Assembly: GCA_937868765.1 (NCBI GenBank)
Contig: CALMNL010000004.1
Coordinates: 508,749 to 572,748, forward strand
DNA length: 64,000 nucleotides
Source: an uncultured Desulfatitalea sp.
Lineage (GTDB): Bacteria; Desulfobacterota; Desulfobacteria; Desulfobacterales; Desulfosarcinaceae
Direction: 5' to 3'
Part shown: piece after piece, positions 43,460-52,221 of the stretch
Position numbering within the stretch: the stretch's first letter is position 1
How the letters are laid out: every line of letters begins with the position of its first letter
Notes under the pieces: generated by a model
Seen by the model: the letters and a program-made list of their open reading frames with translations, nothing else
What the model was told of the DNA's origin: nothing
Database searches by the model: none
Made by a program: the position numbers and the translations under genes

Positions 43460-44314
43460 TCAGGGTTCGGCGCTTTCCCCGCCCCAGCGAATTACCTGGG
43501 CATCGAAGTCGATCTCGTACTTGAGGCCCTTGAGAAAGTTCATACCCAGCAGGCCGTCGTAAGCATTATCGTCCGGCGGCCCCTGGTAATCCACGATGGC
43601 CACGCGCAGGTTGCGCTTCTCGTAAGGCCCGACCTGAACCGACTGCAGCCGTCCGATGCGGGCGTCGATTTCGATGCCGCCCACCCCGCGCCCCTTGGCC
43701 CGGGTCAAAGAGTTGATGCCCAAGCGGTCGGCCACATCCTGATGCACCACCAGGCTGCCGGCGCCGGTGTCGAAGATCATGTTGGCTTCCACCTTGCGGC
43801 CATCATACGCCAGCACCACCGGCACGAAGATCCGATCCCCCCTGATTACCACCGGCGTTTCGAAATCATCGGCCTTGTCGGCGATATCCTGGGCCGGGGC
43901 GCGGCCCGCTTCGTCCGGTTCCTGGTTCAGTATGAGCATGCGTTCCTTTTCGCCCGGCTTGAAGATCTGGATTTCGTTCAACCGCAGAGCCCGGTCGCCG
44001 GAACCGGAAGTATTCTCCGGAACCCAGATGAAGATGGAGTTCAGCGGCCGCAGGATCGATTTGAGGCCTTCTTCCACATCTTTGTTTTGGAACGATGCGT
44101 TGACCACCGGATTGATGGCGGGGTCGATGCGAACCGCCACGCCGTATTGGGACAACCCGCGCAAAAGGTCCTGGAGCGGCACCCGCGCGGCCTGCACCGA
44201 AAGTCTGCCGGCGCTGAGCGACAGCTTGAACGGTGCGGCCGCGCTGCTCATGGCCGGCATGACCAGCAACAGCATCAACTGAACCGCAAAGATCCTGCAA
44301 GTAAACCGCCGCAT
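43460..44314 (-). CDS. Exported retropepsin-like aspartyl protease
   Basis: A 284-residue protein with a signal peptide (LMLLLVMPAMSSAAA). The first half (LSAGRLSVQAARVPLQDLL, then NPVVNASFQNKDVEEGL) resembles secretin/TonB short N-terminal (STN-like) folds. The second half is a retroviral-type aspartic protease: ANMIFDTGAGSLVVHQDVA with catalytic Asp in DTGA, GRGVGGIEIDARIG, and DGLLGMNFLKGLKYEID. Such single-domain proteases act as dimers. The ATG at 44314 has a weak GAGGG site. It probably acts in the periplasm; the substrate is unknown. Confidence 0.85.
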   Translation of the reverse strand: MRRFTCRIFAVQLMLLLVMPAMSSAAAPFKLSLSAGRLSVQAARVPLQDLLRGLSQYGVAVRIDPAINPVVNASFQNKDVEEGLKSILRPLNSIFIWVPENTSGSGDRALRLNEIQIFKPGEKERMLILNQEPDEAGRAPAQDIADKADDFETPVVIRGDRIFVPVVLAYDGRKVEANMIFDTGAGSLVVHQDVADRLGINSLTRAKGRGVGGIEIDARIGRLQSVQVGPYEKRNLRVAIVDYQGPPDDNAYDGLLGMNFLKGLKYEIDFDAQVIRWGGESAEP

Positions 44315-44626
44315 TGGTGGCGCCCTCTCGAATTTCCACTGAATTCGACTGAAAAAGCTGGCTTATTGTATTTGCTCGGACGCCGCCAGGTCAATGGCCT
44401 TCCGCCCTGAAGAAGAAATGTTTCGCCGGGCTACCCCAGGGGATGCAAAAAAGCAAGCGCGAAACCCGCTGCAGCTTCAAAGTCTGGCTTGCATCCAGGA
44501 CATGACCTGGTAAGATGCCGTCCGTTCGACCCGGCGGCCGCAGGCCTGGATGGCACTTGGCTTCACCGCGGCAAGGCCCTCTGGTTCGTCAGGCCGGAGA
44601 TCTGCCGGGTCAGGGATAGGAGGAGC
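44315..44626. other. Intergenic gap with a small inverted repeat
   Basis: 312 bp between the divergent protease and Nudix genes. An 8-bp inverted repeat, GGATGCAA (44441-44448) and TTGCATCC (44489-44496), brackets a 40-bp segment. No gene, RNA or convincing promoter pair was identified. Confidence 0.35.
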
Positions 44627-45169
44627 ATGAATTTTTGTTCACACTGCGGGGCCCGGGTGGTGCTGCAGGTACCCCGGGGAGACGACCGGCCGCGCCACAT
44701 CTGCAATGCCTGCGGTCGCATCTATTATGAAAACCCCAAACTGGTCGTGGGTTGCATCCCCGAGTGGGAAGACAAGATTTTGATGTGCCGCCGGGATATC
44801 GAGCCCCGCAAAGGCAAATGGACCTTGCCGGCCGGGTATCTGGAAAACGGGGAAACGGTCATGGACGGCGCCCGGCGCGAGACCCTCGAAGAGGCCGGGG
44901 CCGTGGTGACCGAAATGAAACCCTACCTGCTCTTCGATATCGTTCACGTGAACCAGTTATACTTGATGTTCCGGGCCCGCATGCAGAAACCGGAATTCAG
45001 GGCAACGGCCGAAAGCGCCGAGGTGGTCCTGATGCGTCGGGAAGAGATCCCCTGGGAGGCCATCGCCTTTGGCGCCATTGAAAGCACTTTGCGTCACTAC
45101 TTCGCCGACCGCGAAAAGGCCTGCTTCCCGTTCCGCATCCGCCAGATTACCAAACCCATCGAGTGGTGA
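44627..45169 (+). CDS. Nudix hydrolase with N-terminal zinc ribbon
   Basis: A 180-residue Nudix hydrolase. The N terminus has a zinc ribbon (CSHC and CNAC, residues 4-29), as in NudC-type and ADP-ribose-type enzymes. The full Nudix box is GYLENGETVMDGARRETLEE then AGAVV. It cleaves a nucleoside diphosphate linked to another group; NAD-derived or nucleotide-sugar substrates are possible. The ATG at 44627 follows TAGGAGGAG. The length is that of the short zinc-ribbon Nudix proteins, not of full NudC (about 260 residues). It is followed by a hairpin that probably ends transcription. Confidence 0.9.
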   Translation: MNFCSHCGARVVLQVPRGDDRPRHICNACGRIYYENPKLVVGCIPEWEDKILMCRRDIEPRKGKWTLPAGYLENGETVMDGARRETLEEAGAVVTEMKPYLLFDIVHVNQLYLMFRARMQKPEFRATAESAEVVLMRREEIPWEAIAFGAIESTLRHYFADREKACFPFRIRQITKPIEW

Positions 45170-45212
45170 GAAACGGCGGCGTCACCGGGGCCGTCCCGAA
45201 AGAAGAACTGCC

Positions 45213-45232
45213 GAGGGGCCGGACGGCCCCTC
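45213..45232. terminator. Hairpin between convergent genes
   Basis: A perfect 8-bp stem GAGGGGCC/GGCCCCTC with loop GGAC lies between the Nudix gene (plus) and the lysine-rich mini-gene (minus). On the minus strand it is followed by TTCTTCTTTC; on the plus strand no T-run is present. Confidence 0.5.
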
Positions 45233-45275
45233 CGGCCTATTAAAAAGGTTTGGCTGAATTTGAATCGCATCGAGC

Positions 45276-45392
45276 TCAGGCGCCTGCGCCGGTCTTTTCC
45301 TTTTTCTTTTCCTGTTTGGCTTTGCGCTTTTCTTTGATGTTCTGGGCGGGTTTCTTTTTCGTCTCTTTTTTCGTATCGCGGGACTTGGACAT
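45276..45392 (-). CDS. 38-residue lysine-rich protein
   Basis: A very short gene with an ideal start: AAGGAGAGG lies 6-13 bp before the ATG (45390-45392). The protein begins MSKSRDTKKETKKKPAQN, and about 40 percent of residues are Lys with Glu/Gln between. It is predicted to be a single charged helix or disordered. Such small basic proteins may bind nucleic acid or ribosomes; function is unknown. A T-rich hairpin region follows. The ribosome site is the main support. Confidence 0.6.
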   Translation of the reverse strand: MSKSRDTKKETKKKPAQNIKEKRKAKQEKKKEKTGAGA

Positions 45393-45456
45393 GCTGCCTC
45401 TCCTTTCAATGAATGGAATTCATTTTTGGCACTATACCGCGGTTCGGCTCCCGATT

Positions 45457-46248
45457 TCAACCCTGGATCGGAACGGCGGACAACTGGGAAACGAGCCCCA
45501 CTTTGTCTTTGGGCACCCATCCCAGCTTGTCTGCGGAAAATCGGATCTGGTAGTGATTCTCCCGTTCTTTGGTCACGCGTACCTTGGCGCCTGCGTGCAG
45601 CACAAATAGTTCCGTGGCGCTCTCCTCCAACCCGGCGCGCACCGCCACCTGGTCGGGCAGAATGATGCCCGGCCGGAATCGCGCCGCCGTGTAGTAGTTG
45701 AAGGCCGCGGTCGAGGCGAAGACGACCGCCGGAAGGGCGACGACCAGGGCGGCGCGGGCCGCTCCGCGACGCCCGGTCAGCAACCAGATGCCGGCCAGCA
45801 CCCAGGCCAGCAGATTGAAACCGATGGCCGCCGCTTTGACGCTCCCCGGACTGAACTGGTAATTCCAGAAGAAAAAAACGCGCACCAGCGGGGAGCCCTG
45901 CTCTTCGGCCTCGTCTTTGGTCAGGGAACGGGCGTAATCCAGATTGAAACGCAGATCCGGATCGGCCGACCCCAGGGCCTGGGCGCGTTCGTACCATAAG
46001 ATGGCCGGCCCCAGCGCGTTGTTCTTCAGGCAGGCGTTGCCCAGGTTGTAGTAAAGCTGGGCATTGACCACGCCGCTGCCGGCGATGGCGCTGAATTGCG
46101 CGATGGCTTCAGGGTATTGTCCGGACTTGTAATCGGCCACGCCGGAAAGAAACGCCCGGGCCTGCTCCGAAGCCCAGGCCGGACATGCGGCACTGGCCAC
46201 CAGCAGCATGCCCAGGCACCAGCGAACGATGATCGTCTTGAATTTCAT
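45457..46248 (-). CDS. BatE-like TPR and SH3-domain membrane protein
   Basis: A 263-residue protein. A signal peptide is followed by TPR-like repeats (NAQLYYNLGNACLKNNALG, PAILWYERAQALG), two membrane helices (AAAIGFNLLAWVLAGIWLL and ALVVALPAVVFASTAAF) and a C-terminal bacterial SH3-like domain (VAVRAGLEESATELFVLHAG). This is BatE of the Bacteroides aerotolerance-type operon. Its start overlaps the batD stop by 4 bp. It is the last gene of the MoxR-Bat operon. The operon's exact role (envelope stress, oxygen tolerance) is not fixed. Confidence 0.85.
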   Translation of the reverse strand: MKFKTIIVRWCLGMLLVASAACPAWASEQARAFLSGVADYKSGQYPEAIAQFSAIAGSGVVNAQLYYNLGNACLKNNALGPAILWYERAQALGSADPDLRFNLDYARSLTKDEAEEQGSPLVRVFFFWNYQFSPGSVKAAAIGFNLLAWVLAGIWLLTGRRGAARAALVVALPAVVFASTAAFNYYTAARFRPGIILPDQVAVRAGLEESATELFVLHAGAKVRVTKERENHYQIRFSADKLGWVPKDKVGLVSQLSAVPIQG

Positions 46249-47996
46249 GGGACCAGCCTCCCTATCATCCGGCGCGTATCGGCCAGCAATTCCCTGCGCT
46301 GATCGACATCGAGCCTGCGGCCGCTGAACTTGGCCGATTCCACGGCGCTCAACAGTTCGGCCGCCTCCCGGGCCAGGTGCGCATCCGCGCCGGCCTCACC
46401 CAGGGCGCTCTCGGCCTCTCGCCAGGTCAAGGTCTCACCGCTGCGGCCGACCCTGGAGAAGATGGCGGCCGTCAGCGCCTGGTAGAGCGCCGTCAGAAAG
46501 AGGTCGTCCTGATCCACGGCACCAGCGGCGGTTTTGAGCGCCTGCCGGGCCTTGATCCGCATGCGCGCTGCGGGGCTCGGATCCACGCGCCGAAGCTGCT
46601 TGACCAGCAACAGCGCCGCCCAGGCCAGGGCCGGCGTCGCCAGCCAAACGAGAAAAATGGGCCAGCCCATGGGCTGCCGTGACCGCAGGGCCGACAGATC
46701 CTCCTTTATCGGCAGAATATCCCGGCCGACCACCTCGACGTGGCGCTTGCCATCGCTCGAGGCTTCGGCCGTCGCTGCCGGCACGCCGACCTGGCCCTCG
46801 GCGGGGGCCACCTGCAAATCCCCCAGCGAGACGCGCATGGTGCGGTAATCCCCCTGCGCCACGTCGAAATAGGTCCACTGCACGGGCGGCAGCAAGATGC
46901 GGCCGTCGCGAAGCGGTACCAGGGCCGTGCGGAACACCTTGCGGCCACTGTATCCGCGGGCGTCGAGCTCAATCTCTTCCTGGGGCGTGTCGGCATAAAC
47001 CTTGAACCCCTCGGGCAGCGGGAGGGACGGTGCCTGGGCGTCCATGAGGTTGCCCTGGCCCTGGAGCGTGAGGGTCAGGGTGGTGGCGTCACCCGCCTTG
47101 AGCTGGCGCTTCTCCACGGCGGCGGAAAGATCGAACCGGCCCACCAGTCCGGAAAAGGCCGGTGCGCCCGGAGGCATCGGCGGCAGGGGCTTGACCCGCA
47201 CTGCTACGGCCGGCGCCTGGATTACCTTGTTCTCCACGCGATTGCGGCCGAACATGGGATCGTTGAAGAAATCGTCGAAGGCCGAACGCCGCCGGCCCGG
47301 CACCGGTCGCACGACCCCTACCTGCAGCACGGCCGGTGCGATGGTCTTGGCGCCGGCCGCCAGCGGTACCAGCACGTAGTGAATCTGGGTGATCACATGC
47401 TCACGGCCGTTGATGAGCTTGCGGCTGGAGCCGCGCTGGGGCACCTCCTTGGCGTTGAAACCGTCGAAGTCCGGCGCCTGGAGCGAGGCGTTGGCGATCT
47501 GCACGGCCTGGTACAACGAGACGGTATAGGTGATCTGCTGCCCCACGTAAGGGTCCGGTTGGGAGACGGAGGCTTCGACCCACACCTCCCGGCCGCCGTC
47601 GGCCCGGCCTGCGGCCGGTTGCTCGGCGACGGTGATCCCAATGGGGTCGGTGTGCAGCACCTGTCCGCCCACGGTCACGGCCAGGGAGGGAATGGTCAAT
47701 TGGCCGGTGCGCCGGGGCAAAAGGAGATAGGTGTTGATGACCTCCCGGGAAGAGACCCCGTTGACGATGCGCAGGCTGGTGCTGGTGCCCTGGGAGAGCA
47801 CCTTGAAATCCTTGATGGCCGCGACATCCACCTCGCCTTCCCCGTTCTGAACGGTCACCGACAATTGCAGCGATTCGCCCGGCGCCAGGCCGTTGCGATC
47901 CACGGTGGCCGTGACCGCGGGTGGATCGGAGGCCCGTCCGGCGACCGGCGCCAGCAGCAGCCCCAGGCATATCAGCAGCGAAACCAGCTTTCTCAT
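46245..47996 (-). CDS. BatD oxygen-tolerance-like membrane protein
   Basis: A 583-residue protein with a signal peptide (LVSLLICLGLLLAPVAG), several immunoglobulin-like beta domains beginning PPAVTATVDRNGLAPGESLQ and including PDPYVGQQITYTVSLY, one membrane helix near residue 445 (PIFLVWLATPALAWAALLL) and a cytoplasmic helical tail. This is the standard BatD layout. The ATG at 47996 overlaps the TAA of batBC (TAATG) and has AAGGA upstream. BatD is thought to bind the vWA proteins BatA/BatB on the periplasmic side. Confidence 0.9.
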   Translation of the reverse strand: MRKLVSLLICLGLLLAPVAGRASDPPAVTATVDRNGLAPGESLQLSVTVQNGEGEVDVAAIKDFKVLSQGTSTSLRIVNGVSSREVINTYLLLPRRTGQLTIPSLAVTVGGQVLHTDPIGITVAEQPAAGRADGGREVWVEASVSQPDPYVGQQITYTVSLYQAVQIANASLQAPDFDGFNAKEVPQRGSSRKLINGREHVITQIHYVLVPLAAGAKTIAPAVLQVGVVRPVPGRRRSAFDDFFNDPMFGRNRVENKVIQAPAVAVRVKPLPPMPPGAPAFSGLVGRFDLSAAVEKRQLKAGDATTLTLTLQGQGNLMDAQAPSLPLPEGFKVYADTPQEEIELDARGYSGRKVFRTALVPLRDGRILLPPVQWTYFDVAQGDYRTMRVSLGDLQVAPAEGQVGVPAATAEASSDGKRHVEVVGRDILPIKEDLSALRSRQPMGWPIFLVWLATPALAWAALLLVKQLRRVDPSPAARMRIKARQALKTAAGAVDQDDLFLTALYQALTAAIFSRVGRSGETLTWREAESALGEAGADAHLAREAAELLSAVESAKFSGRRLDVDQRRELLADTRRMIGRLVP

Positions 47997-49795
47997 TACC
48001 AATCCTTCTCCACGGGTTGTTTTTCGTAACGGGGCATCAGGGCCCGGCCGGGCTCGTCCTTGAGCCGGTTGAGCATCTGTTCGGCCGCGGCTTCGGTCGG
48101 CGCGGGCCGGTTTTCGCCCGGTTGCGGCTGGGAAGCGGATGGCGACCTCTGCTCTCCCTGGTCTGCCTGCTGGGATCCCTGGACCGGCGTCGGTTGGCGC
48201 TCCGGGGCTCGATCCGCCGGCGTCGGCCCGGTGGCGGGCGACGCTTCTTTTTCCCGCTGCTCCTGGCCGGAAGAACCATTGGCAGCTGGCTGCTCCGATT
48301 GCGCCTGGGACTGCCCCTCTTTTGGCGCCGGCCGGGATTGCTGCTGCTCCCGCTGTTGCTGTTGTGGCTGCTCTTTCTGCTTCTCCTGCTGCTTTTTCAG
48401 CTGCTCTTCCACGAAAGCCAGATTCTCCCTGGCTTGCACATCCGCAGGTGAAAGCTGCAGGGCCGCCTGGTAATTCTTTACAGCCTCTTCCAGGGAACCC
48501 TGACGAAAGGCGCTGTTGCCTAGATTATAAAGCAACTGCGCCTTGAGGGCCGGGTCGGCCTTGGCGAGCGCCTGGTTGTATTGGGCCTGGGCCGCGGCGT
48601 AGTCGCCCTGCTTGTAGTAGGCATTGCCCAGGTTGTAGAGCACCCGGGGATTGTCCGGATCGTCGAGCTGGCCCTGGCGGAATTTCGCCACGGCCCGGCC
48701 ATAGTCTTCCTTCTGATAGGCCTGGTACCCCTCCTGGAGGGGACCGGCCTGCACCGGCCCGGGCATTGCCAGCAGTACCAGGGTCAGGGCCGCCAGGGTC
48801 GCGGGCGCCCTGGCGCCGGGCAGGGCCGCGGCCGCCATCAAGAGCAGGATGGCCAGTCCCAGGGGCCACTGGTAGCGGTCGGCCCATACCTGCCGGCGGC
48901 CGCCCTCTGCGATGACGCCGGCCATTTCGCCCCGGATGTGCTTGCGATAGATGGTGTCCAGGTCCAGATCGCCGGCCACCGAGCGCACATAGGTACCGCC
49001 GGCGGTCACGGCCATGCGTGTCAGCACCCCTTCGTCCATGCGGCTCATGACGATCCGGCCCTGGCTGTCCTTTTGGAAACCCCCGCCGCCCATGGGCACC
49101 GGCACCCCCTGGGCCGAGCCCACGCCGATGGCAAAGAGTTTGACGCCGGCCTTCCTGGCTTCCTGGGCCGCGGCCTCGGGATCGCTTCGGCCCGTCTGCT
49201 CGCCGTCGGTGATCAGGATGATGGCCTTGTCCGCCGCGCTGCGGGGATCGAAGGCCGCCAGCGATGTCTGCACGGCGGCCGTCAGATCCGTGCCGCCCAG
49301 GGGCAGGTAGTCGGGGGTCAGCACGTTGAGGAACAGATCGAAGGCGCTGTAGTCGATGGTCAGGGGACACTGCAGGAAGGCGGTGCCGCTGAAGGCCACC
49401 AGCCCCACCCGGTCCCCCTTGAGCATGGCCAGCAGGTCGACGATCTCGCGCTTGGCCCGTTCCAGGCGCGTGGGCTGGATGTCCCCGGCCAGCATGCTGC
49501 GCGAGCAGTCCAGGGCGATGATCAGGTCCACCCCGCGGCGCGTGACCGTCTGCCACTGGTAGCCGTACCGGGGGCCGGCCAGGGCCACCACCAGCAGCGA
49601 GGCGGCCGCAAGGACCAGGGCCGCGCGCAGCCGGCGCCGGGCGTTGATGCCCGGCGGCACCAGGCCTTCCAGGGCGCGCCGGTCGGCAAAGCGTTCCAGG
49701 ATCACGCGCCGCTTGCGCCAGCCGTACAGGTAGGCCAGCATCAGAAGCGGCACCCCCCAGAGGAGAAAAAGCATTTGGACACGGGCGAAGTTCAT
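47996..49795 (-). CDS. BatB-BatC fusion: vWA domain plus TPR protein
   Basis: A 599-residue fusion. The N-terminal part has two membrane helices and a vWA domain with the metal-ion site DCSRS (near residue 95), GGTDLTAA and LITDGEQ. A further hydrophobic segment (GLAILLLMAAAALPG) leads to TPR repeats (PRVLYNLGNAYYKQGDYAAA, AQLLYNLGNSAFRQGSLEEA), then a long Gln/Glu/Pro-rich disordered tail. BatB and BatC are separate genes in Bacteroides, and here one chain holds both. Its start overlaps batA by 4 bp. Confidence 0.9.
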   Translation of the reverse strand: MNFARVQMLFLLWGVPLLMLAYLYGWRKRRVILERFADRRALEGLVPPGINARRRLRAALVLAAASLLVVALAGPRYGYQWQTVTRRGVDLIIALDCSRSMLAGDIQPTRLERAKREIVDLLAMLKGDRVGLVAFSGTAFLQCPLTIDYSAFDLFLNVLTPDYLPLGGTDLTAAVQTSLAAFDPRSAADKAIILITDGEQTGRSDPEAAAQEARKAGVKLFAIGVGSAQGVPVPMGGGGFQKDSQGRIVMSRMDEGVLTRMAVTAGGTYVRSVAGDLDLDTIYRKHIRGEMAGVIAEGGRRQVWADRYQWPLGLAILLLMAAAALPGARAPATLAALTLVLLAMPGPVQAGPLQEGYQAYQKEDYGRAVAKFRQGQLDDPDNPRVLYNLGNAYYKQGDYAAAQAQYNQALAKADPALKAQLLYNLGNSAFRQGSLEEAVKNYQAALQLSPADVQARENLAFVEEQLKKQQEKQKEQPQQQQREQQQSRPAPKEGQSQAQSEQPAANGSSGQEQREKEASPATGPTPADRAPERQPTPVQGSQQADQGEQRSPSASQPQPGENRPAPTEAAAEQMLNRLKDEPGRALMPRYEKQPVEKDW

Positions 49796-50787
49796 GGGAT
49801 CTCCAGAAACCTCGTATGTTTCAGCACGATCCAGGCCGCCAGGAGTAACAGCGCCGGCGGCAGCAGATAGAAGTAAAGTTCCTTGTATTCGGCGAAGCCC
49901 TGTGCCTCGACCTTGTTCTTCTCCAGCCGGTCGATGGTGGCATAGATCTGCTGCAGGCCCGCCAGGTCTTCGGCCCGGAAATAGCGTCCGCCGGTCTCCG
50001 CGGCGATGGCTTGCAGCCCCTCTTCGTCCAGGTCGTCCTGCTGATAGACGTAGCGCCGGCCGAAGATGGGATCATCGATGGGTACCGGCGCCCGCCCCTT
50101 GCCGCCGACGCCGATGGTGTAGATCTTGATCCCCTTCTGGTGGGCGATCCCCGCGGCGGCCATGGGCTCCAGCTCGCCGGTGTTGCTGCGGCCGTCGGTG
50201 AGCAGAATGATGATGTTCGAACGGCTTTCGATGTCGGCCAGGCGCTTGACGCTGATGCCGATGGCGTCGCCGATGGCCGTGTTGCGCCCGGCCGCGCCGA
50301 TCGTAAGGCGCTCGAGGATGGCGGCGATGGTCTGGTAGTCGCGGGTCAGCGGCAGCTGGGTATAGGCCTGGCTGCCGAAGACCACCATGCCGATGCGGTC
50401 GCCGGCGCGCCGGGCGATGAAGTCGCGCACCACCATCTTGATCGCTTCCAGCCGGTTCATGCGCCGGCCCTGGTAGTTGAAATCCTCGGCGGCCATGCTG
50501 CCCGACAGGTCCACGGCCAGCACGATATTGATGCCCTCGGTGTCGGTGGGCAGCCGCTCGGTGCCCCACTGCGGCCGGGCCAGGGCGGCGATCAGCAGCA
50601 GCAGCGTCAGGTAGTACAGGCCGGGCAGCATCCGGTGCAGCCGCAAGGCCGGCGAAGCGCCGAGGCCGGCCGCCAGGCGAGTCTCCCCCACGGCCAGGGC
50701 CGGCGGCCGGCGGCGACGGCGGTACCATGCCAGCAGCGGAATCAACGCCAGCAGCAGCAAAGCATATGGGGTGGCCAGACGGAACAT
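49792..50787 (-). CDS. BatA-like vWA membrane protein
   Basis: A 331-residue membrane-anchored vWA protein. Helices near the N terminus (ALLLLALIPLLAWYRRR; LPGLYYLTLLLLIAAL) and at the C terminus (LLPPALLLLAAWIVL) flank the vWA domain with DLSGSM, GRNTAIGDAIG and LLTDGRSNTG (complete metal site). The start ATG at 50787 lies 5 bp after the DUF4381 stop with a weak ribosome site, suggesting coupling. Together with BatB it forms the core of the MoxR-linked complex. Confidence 0.9.
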   Translation of the reverse strand: MFRLATPYALLLLALIPLLAWYRRRRRPPALAVGETRLAAGLGASPALRLHRMLPGLYYLTLLLLIAALARPQWGTERLPTDTEGINIVLAVDLSGSMAAEDFNYQGRRMNRLEAIKMVVRDFIARRAGDRIGMVVFGSQAYTQLPLTRDYQTIAAILERLTIGAAGRNTAIGDAIGISVKRLADIESRSNIIILLTDGRSNTGELEPMAAAGIAHQKGIKIYTIGVGGKGRAPVPIDDPIFGRRYVYQQDDLDEEGLQAIAAETGGRYFRAEDLAGLQQIYATIDRLEKNKVEAQGFAEYKELYFYLLPPALLLLAAWIVLKHTRFLEIP

Positions 50788-50792
50788 CTTCT

Positions 50793-51317
50793 TCAGGCTC
50801 CCGACTTTTCCTGTTCTTCCGCCGCCTCGGGCGTCGTGCGCCGCACCAGATCCCGCACGAACGCCAGATCCGCGGCCATTCTGCCCGGGTCGGCCGCGGC
50901 ATCGGCGAATTTGATCGGCTCGGACAGGCGGCACAGGGCCTTGAACGGCTCGGCCAATTCAACAGGCAACGGCAGCCGCGCCACCTGGGGCAGCAGCTCC
51001 TCCACGGTCATCTCTGCGGCGGGGATCGCATAGCGCCGCTCCAGGTAGCGTTTGAGAATGGCGGTGAGGCCGAAGTAAAACCGCTTGCCGTCGGCCGAGC
51101 GCGCGGCGGCCAGGGCATCCAGGGCGGCCAGGGCTTCGGCCTCGGGGCTGGGCAAGGGTTCGGCCGAAAACTCCCGGGGCGGCCGTCGCCGGCGACGCCA
51201 CCAGCGCCATAGCAGCGCCATCCCGGATAGCGCGGCCAGGACCGCCAGCAGCCACGGCAGCCAGCCCCAATCGAGGCCCACCGCCAGCAGCGGCTTGATG
51301 TCGTGGATGTCGTTCAT
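50793..51317 (-). CDS. DUF4381 membrane protein
   Basis: A 174-residue DUF4381 protein with an N-terminal helix (GWLPWLLAVLAALSGMALLWR) followed by a basic stop-transfer patch (RWWRRRRRPP) and a cytoplasmic helical domain that includes YFGLTAILKRYLERRY. It usually sits between DUF58 and BatA genes in MoxR operons, as here. Its start overlaps the DUF58 stop by 4 bp. The molecular role is unknown. Confidence 0.85.
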   Translation of the reverse strand: MNDIHDIKPLLAVGLDWGWLPWLLAVLAALSGMALLWRWWRRRRRPPREFSAEPLPSPEAEALAALDALAAARSADGKRFYFGLTAILKRYLERRYAIPAAEMTVEELLPQVARLPLPVELAEPFKALCRLSEPIKFADAAADPGRMAADLAFVRDLVRRTTPEAAEEQEKSGA

Positions 51318-52204
51318 CGCTTGCGCCGCTCCCGAAGATGGAAATAGCGGGTCAAAGCATCGGCCGCCGAACCGGCGGTGCTGATCTCCACACAGTCCAG
51401 CCCGGCGCTCTTGAACTGGTCGGCCACGGCCTGGTGGGCCGCGGCCCGCCCCGCGGCGAAACGCCGCCGGATACCCGCGTGGCCGGCATCCAGAACCACC
51501 CGGCGGCCGCTCTCCAGGTCCCGCACGGTGACGATGCCGGCCGCCGGCAGTTCGAATTCGCCCGGGTCACTGATGCGCACCTGGATCAGCTCGTGCTTGC
51601 GGGCCACGGCGCGCATGGCGCGGTCCACCACCGGGCCGCCGCCGGGTACCAGAAAATCGGAGATCACGAAGGCCACCGACCGCTTGCGGCACACCCGGCC
51701 CAGGTAGGTCACGGCGCCCGAGATGTCCGTGCCCGTGTGCCGGGGCACATGGCTGAAGATCTCCTTGATCACCCGCCAGACGTGGCCGCTGCCCTTCTGG
51801 GGTGGGATGTAGCGCTCCACCTGGTCGGTGAAGAGGATGGCGCCGACCTTGTCATTGTTGCGCACGGCGTTGAAGGCCAGGATGGCGGCGGCCTCGGCGG
51901 CGGTCTCCTGTTTGTTGGCCGCGCGGGTGCCGAAGCGGCCCGAGGCGCTCAGGTCCACCAGCAGCATGATGACCAGCTCGCGCTCTTCGCGGTAGCGTTT
52001 GATGAAGGGCCGTCCCAGGCGCGCGGAGACCTTCCAGTCGATGCTCTTGACGTCGTCGCCCGGGGTATAGTCCCGCACCTCCTCGAACTCGATGCCCACC
52101 CCCCGGAAGACCGATTTGTACTGGCCGGCCATGAGGGTGTTCACCGTGCGGCCGGTGCGGATATGGACCCGTTTGATCTTCTTGATCAGGTCGGCAGGCA
52201 GCAT
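51314..52204 (-). CDS. DUF58 protein, soluble type
   Basis: A 296-residue DUF58 protein without membrane helices, unlike the copy at 7954. The signature GIEFEEVRDYTPGDDVKSID then WKVSARLGRPFIKRY is at about 37-70, and a vWA-like part follows (VIMLLVDLSASGRFG). It lies between MoxR and DUF4381 in the same operon and probably forms a complex with them. The ATG at 52204 is 17 bp after moxR. Confidence 0.92.
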   Translation of the reverse strand: MLPADLIKKIKRVHIRTGRTVNTLMAGQYKSVFRGVGIEFEEVRDYTPGDDVKSIDWKVSARLGRPFIKRYREERELVIMLLVDLSASGRFGTRAANKQETAAEAAAILAFNAVRNNDKVGAILFTDQVERYIPPQKGSGHVWRVIKEIFSHVPRHTGTDISGAVTYLGRVCRKRSVAFVISDFLVPGGGPVVDRAMRAVARKHELIQVRISDPGEFELPAAGIVTVRDLESGRRVVLDAGHAGIRRRFAAGRAAAHQAVADQFKSAGLDCVEISTAGSAADALTRYFHLRERRKR

Positions 52205-52221
52205 GGGGGTTTCTCCGCGTA

